Below are positions 5,555 through 10,076 of a DNA stretch of 10,076 nt, piece by piece. The stretch comes from Desulfobacteraceae bacterium. Lineage in GTDB: Bacteria; Desulfobacterota; Desulfobacteria; Desulfobacterales; ETH-SRB1. Each line of letters begins with the position of its first letter. The first letter of the stretch is position 1. The notes beneath the pieces are model-generated. The model worked only from the letters and a program-made list of their open reading frames with translations. It ran no database searches and had not been told where the DNA came from. The position numbers and the translations under genes were made by a program. The stretch covers positions 1 to 10,076 of the forward strand of contig JABMRH010000238.1 in NCBI GenBank assembly GCA_013202725.1, written 5' to 3'.

Positions 5555-8500
5555 ATGGAAACTATATACGATTTTTTTGCCAAACCTGTTAATCCAAAAC
5601 ATTATTCAGGTGTTCGGATTGGGCTGGCATCGCCGGAGCAGATTCTAAAATGGTCGCACGGAGAGATTAAAAAACCTGAAACAGTCAATTATCGTACATT
5701 TAAACCGGAACGGGATGGTCTTTTCTGTGCAAAGATTTTTGGTCCTACCAAGGACTATGAATGTAACTGCGGCAAGTACAAACGCATGAAACACAGGGGG
5801 GTCATTTGTGAAAAGTGCGGAGTGGAGGTCATTCAGTCCAAGGTGCGAAGAGAGCGTATGGCACATATTAAACTTGCCACCCCTTGCGCACATATATGGT
5901 TTTTAAAAAGTCTTCCAAGCAAGATAGGCAATCTGCTGGATCTTACACTTAAAAACATTGAAAAGGTTCTTTACTTTGACAACTATATCGTTATTGATCC
6001 AAAGGATACGAATTTAACCCGTGGTCAGCTTTTGTCGGAAGATAAATATAATGAAGCTCTTGAGACTTATGATGCAAAATTTGAGGCAGGCATAGGTGCT
6101 GAGGCTATAAAGGAACTTCTGGGAAAAATAGATCTTGATGAAGAATATAAGAAACTGAGGGAAGATATTCGTGGCACGAGTTCGGTGGCAAAGCGTCAAA
6201 AACTCGCCAAACGGATCAAGATAATCGATGCATTCAGACGATCAGGATTGAACCCTGTTTGGATGACAATGGATGTTATTCCCGTTCTTCCACCTGAGTT
6301 GCGCCCATTGGTTCCTCTTGAGGGAGGTAGATTTGCCACATCCGATCTAAATGATCTTTATCGCAGAGTCATTAACCGGAATAATCGTTTAAAACGCCTG
6401 ATCGACTTAAAGGCTCCGGATATTATTGTTCGAAATGAAAAAAGGATGCTTCAGGAATCGGTTGATGTTCTGTTCGATAACGGTCGGCATGGCAGAGTTA
6501 TTACAGGGACCAACAAGCGGCCGTTGAAATCTCTTAGCGATACTTTAAAGGGAAAGCAGGGCCGTTTTCGCCAGAATTTACTTGGTAAGAGGGTAGATTA
6601 TTCCGGCCGTACCGTTATAACAGTTGGGCCGAATCTCAGGCTTCACCAGTGCGGCCTGCCAAAGAAGATGGCGATCGAGTTATTCAAGCCTTTTGTTTAT
6701 TGTCGCCTTGAGCAGAAAGGGCTTGTTTCCACGGTAAAGAGCGCCAAGAAGATGGTAGAACGCGAGACTCCGGAAGTTTGGGATACCTTAGATGAGGTGG
6801 TTAAGGAGTACCCGGTTATGCTTAACCGCGCTCCCACTCTCCATCGGTTGGGTATTCAGGCCTTTGAGCCTATTCTGATTGAAGGCAAGGCCATTCAGCT
6901 GCATCCCCTGGTTTGTACCGCATTTAATGCCGACTTTGACGGCGATCAAATGGCTGTTCATGTGCCTCTTTCTGTAGAAGCCCAGATAGAGGCCAGAGTT
7001 TTAATGCTATCCAGTAATAATATTCTTTCCCCTGCAAGTGGAAACCCGATTATTACTCCAAGCCAGGACATTGTTCTTGGCATCTATTATATGACACGAG
7101 AGATAGAGGGAGCTGAAGGGGAGGGCAAAATTTTTTCCAACACTGAAGAGATTAGGTCTGCATATGATTCAGATGCGGTTGATCTCCACGCCAGGATTGT
7201 TGTTCGGATAGACGGGGAAAGGGTAGATACAACGGTGGGACGTGTCCTGCTGTGGGAAATCATGCCTCAGGATAAAATTCTGTCGATAAGACATATCATG
7301 GTTTCTTCTGAGAATGAGATAAAGTCTGTGCTTAAAAAGATAAAGTCAGGAGCCGCCTTAGCGGATATGGTGAATAAGTATTCTCAGAGCCTTGACAAGA
7401 AAAATGATGGGCTTCTCGGCTTACTTGCAAAGGATGAGTTTAAGAGGATGTTTGATATAAAAGAGGCTGATGTTGACGCGATTTTTTCTCTCACGCCCGG
7501 CGAGATCAGCGACATAATATCTGCCGTCGACGGTTATCATATTTTTGAAATAATCAACAAACGTCCGGAGATACCTTTTTATACGGTCAACAAGGTGATG
7601 AATAAAAAAGTTTTAGGCGATCTTGTTGATTATGTATACAGGAATCGCGGGCCAAAGGCCACGGTCATCCTTTCCGACAGGTTGAAAGATATTGGTTACA
7701 GATATTCGACAAAAGGGGGTCTTTCCATTTCGATTGACGACATGATCATTCCAGAGTCCAAATGGAATATTCTAAAAAAGGCGGAAAAACAGGTCGGCGA
7801 AATTAGCAGGCAGTATATCGAAGGTTTAATAACCCAGGGTGAAAAATATAATAAGGTCGTGGACATATGGGCAAAGGCGACGGATGATGTGGCCAACGAG
7901 ATGATGAAAGCCATGAAGATGTCCAAGATAATCGACAAGAAAGGTGCTCCTGTCCTTGATAAGAAGAAAAAGCCGGTTGTCAGGGAAAGTTTTAACCCCG
8001 TATATATGATGGCCGATTCAGGCGCCAGGGGCAGTAAGGATCAGATGCGCCAATTGGCAGGCATGCGCGGCCTTATGGCAAAGCCATCTGGTGAAATTAT
8101 CGAAACTCCTATTACAGCCAATTTCAGGGAAGGACTTTCCGTGCTTCAATATTTTATTTCAACCCATGGCGCCAGGAAGGGTCTTGCAGATACGGCGTTA
8201 AAGACGGCGAACTCAGGATATCTTACAAGGCGGCTTGCAGATGTCGCTCAAGACTGTACGGTAATTGAAGAGGATTGCGGGACGATGTTGGGGGTTGAGG
8301 TTGAAGCATTGATGGAAGGAGGAGAGATTATCCAGCGTCTTGGCGAACGTATTTTAGGCCGTGTCGCTATCGAGGATGTCCGCGATCCATTTACGGACGA
8401 GGTGCTTGTAAAGAATGGAGAGGAGTTCAACGAAGCATTGGTGCATAGGGTTGAAGATGCCGGTCTGGCAAAAGTAAAGATAAGATCCGTCCTGACATGC

Positions 8501-9946
8501 AAGTCAAAACATGGTGTATGCGCCAAATGCTATGGACGGGACCTTTCACATGGGAGAACGGTTGAAATAGGTCAGCCAATAGGAATTATGGCTGCTCAAT
8601 CGATTGGTGAGCCGGGAACACAATTGACCATGAGAACCTTTCACATTGGAGGAACTGCCAGCCGTCGAGCTGAACAGGCGGATATAAGAGCTCGAGTAGA
8701 TGGAAAGATAAAGTATATCGATCTTAATGTTGTAAAAAATGATGAAAATGAATTTGTGGTTATGGACCGCCGCGGTGGTGAATTCGCCATAGTGGGTGAT
8801 AAAGGGCGAGAGAGGGAGCGATTTCCTGTTATATATGGCGCTCATCTTGTTGTGCGTGATGGGCAGAAGGTCAAGGCAGGCGATCTTCTTGCAAAGTGGG
8901 ATCCGTATACAACACCAATTATTACAGAGATTAACGGAATTGTTAAATTTGGCGACATTGTGCCGGGAAAGACCATGCAGGAAAAGGTGGACCCTGTTAC
9001 AGGCAAATCAAGTCGCATGATTATCGAAAGCAAAAGCATCGATGAGATTCCAAGGATTTCCATTAAAGATAAAGCCGGCAAAACAGGCAAGCTTGCGGTA
9101 TCAAAGGGGCTCGCACGCTATTTGCTGCCTGTAAATGCTATCCTTCTGGTTGATGAAGGAGATGAAGTTAAGGCCGGTACCGTTCTTGCCAAGCTTCCGC
9201 GGGCAACGACTAAAACCAAGGATATTACAGGCGGTCTTCCAAGGGTGGCCGAGCTTTTTGAGGTGCGTAAACCAAAAGATATTGCTGTTTTGAGCGAAAT
9301 AGATGGATATGTTTCCATATCAAAAAGCACAAAAAAGAATAAACAGAAAGTAACTGTAACTCCCGTAGATGTCGGTGATAAAAAGGAATATCTTATTCAA
9401 CGCGGCAAACATATAAATGTTTTTGAAGGTGATTTTATTAGAGCAGGAGAACCTATTATCAGCGGTTCAGCTATCCCACAGGATATTTTAAATATCAAGG
9501 GTGAGATAGCATTGGCTCGCTATCTTGTTGATGAAGTTCAGGAAGTATACCGTTTGCAGGGCGTCCGGATTAATGATAAACATATAGAGGTAATCGTTCG
9601 GCAGATGATGAGACGAGTTAAGGTTGTTGATGTCGGAGATACGGATCTTGTCACTGAGGAGCAGATGGGAAAAACCAGATTTGAGGATGTTAACAGGGCT
9701 GTGATCGAAAAAGGCGGGAAACCAGCTGTCGCCGAACCCCTTATTCTTGGAATTACTAAAGCATCGCTTAGCACAGACAGTTTTATTTCCGCGGCTTCAT
9801 TTCAGGAAACGACTAAAATCCTGACAGATGCCGCTATTGCCGGTTCTGTCGATTATTTACGCGGTCTTAAGGAAAATGTAATAATGGGGAGAATTATTCC
9901 TGCCGGCACGGGTAGTTCCCTATATCATGATGTGGCTGTGGATTAG
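5555..9946 (+). CDS. rpoC: DNA-directed RNA polymerase subunit beta' with inserted parvulin domain
   Basis: Beta' carries the catalytic magnesium site and clamp of RNA polymerase. The 1463-residue protein is complete. It has the zinc-binding domain C70, C72, C85, C88 and the active-site motif NADFDGDQM with D460, D462 and D464 (same numbering as E. coli). The bridge-helix region FISTHGARKGLADTALKTA lies just before the second zinc site C908, C982, C989, C992. The trigger loop MRTFHIGG has M1026, R1027 and H1030, and an SI3-type insert spans about 1037-1200. The jaw/C-terminus DITGGLPRVAELFE to GRIIPAGTG follows. It lacks the roughly 30-residue E. coli C-terminal tail yet is longer overall, because residues 573-672 are an extra parvulin-like domain in the pore domain. 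A smaller Lys-rich extension lies near residues 792-808. Start ATG 5555 has AGGA at 5543-5546. It is probably cotranscribed with rpoB. Confidence 0.99.
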   Translation: METIYDFFAKPVNPKHYSGVRIGLASPEQILKWSHGEIKKPETVNYRTFKPERDGLFCAKIFGPTKDYECNCGKYKRMKHRGVICEKCGVEVIQSKVRRERMAHIKLATPCAHIWFLKSLPSKIGNLLDLTLKNIEKVLYFDNYIVIDPKDTNLTRGQLLSEDKYNEALETYDAKFEAGIGAEAIKELLGKIDLDEEYKKLREDIRGTSSVAKRQKLAKRIKIIDAFRRSGLNPVWMTMDVIPVLPPELRPLVPLEGGRFATSDLNDLYRRVINRNNRLKRLIDLKAPDIIVRNEKRMLQESVDVLFDNGRHGRVITGTNKRPLKSLSDTLKGKQGRFRQNLLGKRVDYSGRTVITVGPNLRLHQCGLPKKMAIELFKPFVYCRLEQKGLVSTVKSAKKMVERETPEVWDTLDEVVKEYPVMLNRAPTLHRLGIQAFEPILIEGKAIQLHPLVCTAFNADFDGDQMAVHVPLSVEAQIEARVLMLSSNNILSPASGNPIITPSQDIVLGIYYMTREIEGAEGEGKIFSNTEEIRSAYDSDAVDLHARIVVRIDGERVDTTVGRVLLWEIMPQDKILSIRHIMVSSENEIKSVLKKIKSGAALADMVNKYSQSLDKKNDGLLGLLAKDEFKRMFDIKEADVDAIFSLTPGEISDIISAVDGYHIFEIINKRPEIPFYTVNKVMNKKVLGDLVDYVYRNRGPKATVILSDRLKDIGYRYSTKGGLSISIDDMIIPESKWNILKKAEKQVGEISRQYIEGLITQGEKYNKVVDIWAKATDDVANEMMKAMKMSKIIDKKGAPVLDKKKKPVVRESFNPVYMMADSGARGSKDQMRQLAGMRGLMAKPSGEIIETPITANFREGLSVLQYFISTHGARKGLADTALKTANSGYLTRRLADVAQDCTVIEEDCGTMLGVEVEALMEGGEIIQRLGERILGRVAIEDVRDPFTDEVLVKNGEEFNEALVHRVEDAGLAKVKIRSVLTCKSKHGVCAKCYGRDLSHGRTVEIGQPIGIMAAQSIGEPGTQLTMRTFHIGGTASRRAEQADIRARVDGKIKYIDLNVVKNDENEFVVMDRRGGEFAIVGDKGRERERFPVIYGAHLVVRDGQKVKAGDLLAKWDPYTTPIITEINGIVKFGDIVPGKTMQEKVDPVTGKSSRMIIESKSIDEIPRISIKDKAGKTGKLAVSKGLARYLLPVNAILLVDEGDEVKAGTVLAKLPRATTKTKDITGGLPRVAELFEVRKPKDIAVLSEIDGYVSISKSTKKNKQKVTVTPVDVGDKKEYLIQRGKHINVFEGDFIRAGEPIISGSAIPQDILNIKGEIALARYLVDEVQEVYRLQGVRINDKHIEVIVRQMMRRVKVVDVGDTDLVTEEQMGKTRFEDVNRAVIEKGGKPAVAEPLILGITKASLSTDSFISAASFQETTKILTDAAIAGSVDYLRGLKENVIMGRIIPAGTGSSLYHDVAVD
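7271..7570 (+). other. parvulin (PpiC/SurA-type) PPIase domain inserted in beta'
   Basis: Beta' residues 573-672 have no counterpart in E. coli beta', where the flanking segments (TTVGRAILWMIVPK and LPYSIVNQ) are adjacent. Here TTVGRVLLWEIMPQ ends at 572 and IPFYTVNKVMNKK resumes at 673. The insert follows the parvulin fold in order: first strand SIRHIMV (577-583, His580), helix SVLKKIKSGAALADMVNKYS (591-610), the DGLLGLL loop (618-624), a helix ending AIFSL (642-646), TPGEIS (647-652), and the last strand GYHIFEI (660-666, His662). Both conserved family histidines are kept. The position of the catalytic Cys/Asp is Ser612, and the usual GGDLG is DGLLG. The domain sits in the pore (Rpb1 domain 3) region near the secondary-channel side. 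Its reading frame and codon use match the surrounding gene, suggesting an old insertion rather than a recent or artefactual one. Confidence 0.9.
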
Positions 9947-10008
9947 AAAACCGGCTTTGCAGGGTAAACACATTCGGGATTTTATTTGTTTAGGTTTTGA
10001 ACTGCAAC

Positions 10009-10054
10009 AGCGAGCGTATTCGCCGCAGCTTGCTGCGGGGTTAGCGAGCGAATC
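10009..10054. repeat. palindromic REP-like intergenic element
   Basis: A perfect hairpin CCGCAG-CTTG-CTGCGG (10023-10038) is flanked by two direct copies of AGCGAGCG (10009-10016 and 10043-10050). TTCGC (10019-10023) can additionally pair with GCGA around 10010-10013. No T run follows on the + strand, so it is not a standard terminator for rpoC. A run of six A (10055-10060) follows, which read on the opposite strand is a T run preceding the hairpin rather than after it. The compact palindrome with flanking repeats is typical of repetitive extragenic elements. Copy number cannot be seen from this window. Confidence 0.6.
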
Positions 10055-10060
10055 AAAAAA

Positions 10061-10066
10061 TTGACA
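10061..10066 (+). promoter_or_regulatory. possible -35 box of the next transcription unit
   Basis: TTGACA is a perfect sigma70 -35 hexamer directly after an A tract (10055-10060) that could act as an UP-like element. The matching -10 would lie beyond the window end. In many bacteria rpsL and the str operon follow rpoC, so this could be their promoter. That is inference, and a single hexamer is weak evidence. Confidence 0.35.
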
Positions 10067-10076
10067 GAATTCCTTA

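Noticed and set aside
7271..7570. Parvulin insert as an assembly chimera, intein or mobile intron
   Set aside because: The frame is continuous, no splicing-type Cys/Ser-His-Asn borders or homing-endonuclease motifs are seen, no flanking repeats are visible, and the base composition matches the surrounding gene. A domain insertion is the simpler reading.
10023..10060. Intrinsic terminator for rpoC
   Set aside because: The hairpin is followed by GGTTAGCGAGCG rather than a T run on the + strand, and no other terminator-like hairpin is visible in 9947-10022.

Overview
The window is a classic bacterial RNA polymerase / ribosomal stalk segment, all on the + strand: L10 leader RNA, rplJ (L10), rplL (L7/L12), rpoB (beta) and rpoC (beta'). 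The base composition is moderate. The proteobacterial-type inserts in beta (SI1, SI2) and in the beta' trigger loop (SI3), together with short AT-rich tandem repeats and a GCAGC-type palindrome between genes, suggest a deltaproteobacterium (Desulfobacterota, Desulfobacterales-like). That assignment is an inference from protein character and intergenic style, not from a database match.

Layout. 1-177 is noncoding and holds an L10-leader-type structured RNA, with a possible attenuator hairpin and a strong Shine-Dalgarno for rplJ. rplJ (178-699) starts at TTG. The 207-base gap 700-906 carries four ATTGAAG heptamers and a duplicated 14-mer, then a good ribosome binding site for rplL (907-1293). 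rpoB (1349-5473) follows after 55 bases. A short gap (5474-5554) with small repeats and weak hairpins leads to rpoC (5555-9946). The tail (9947-10076) holds a palindromic repeat-like element and, at the very edge, a TTGACA hexamer that may be the -35 box of the next transcription unit (not visible).

The standout is inside rpoC. Relative to E. coli beta', about 100 extra residues (573-672) interrupt the pore domain between the TTVGR...MPQ and IPFYTVNK segments. They read as a complete parvulin (PpiC/SurA/PrsA-type) peptidyl-prolyl isomerase domain: RHIMV at the start, SLTPGEIS and GYHIFEI at the end. The rest of beta' is intact, including both zinc sites, NADFDGD, bridge helix, trigger loop and SI3. 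The cell therefore appears to make an RNA polymerase with a built-in parvulin domain, with some active-site positions changed. I do not know whether this fusion has been described.

The four genes work together in the usual way: L10 and L12 form the ribosomal stalk and autoregulate through the leader, while beta and beta' form the catalytic core of RNA polymerase.
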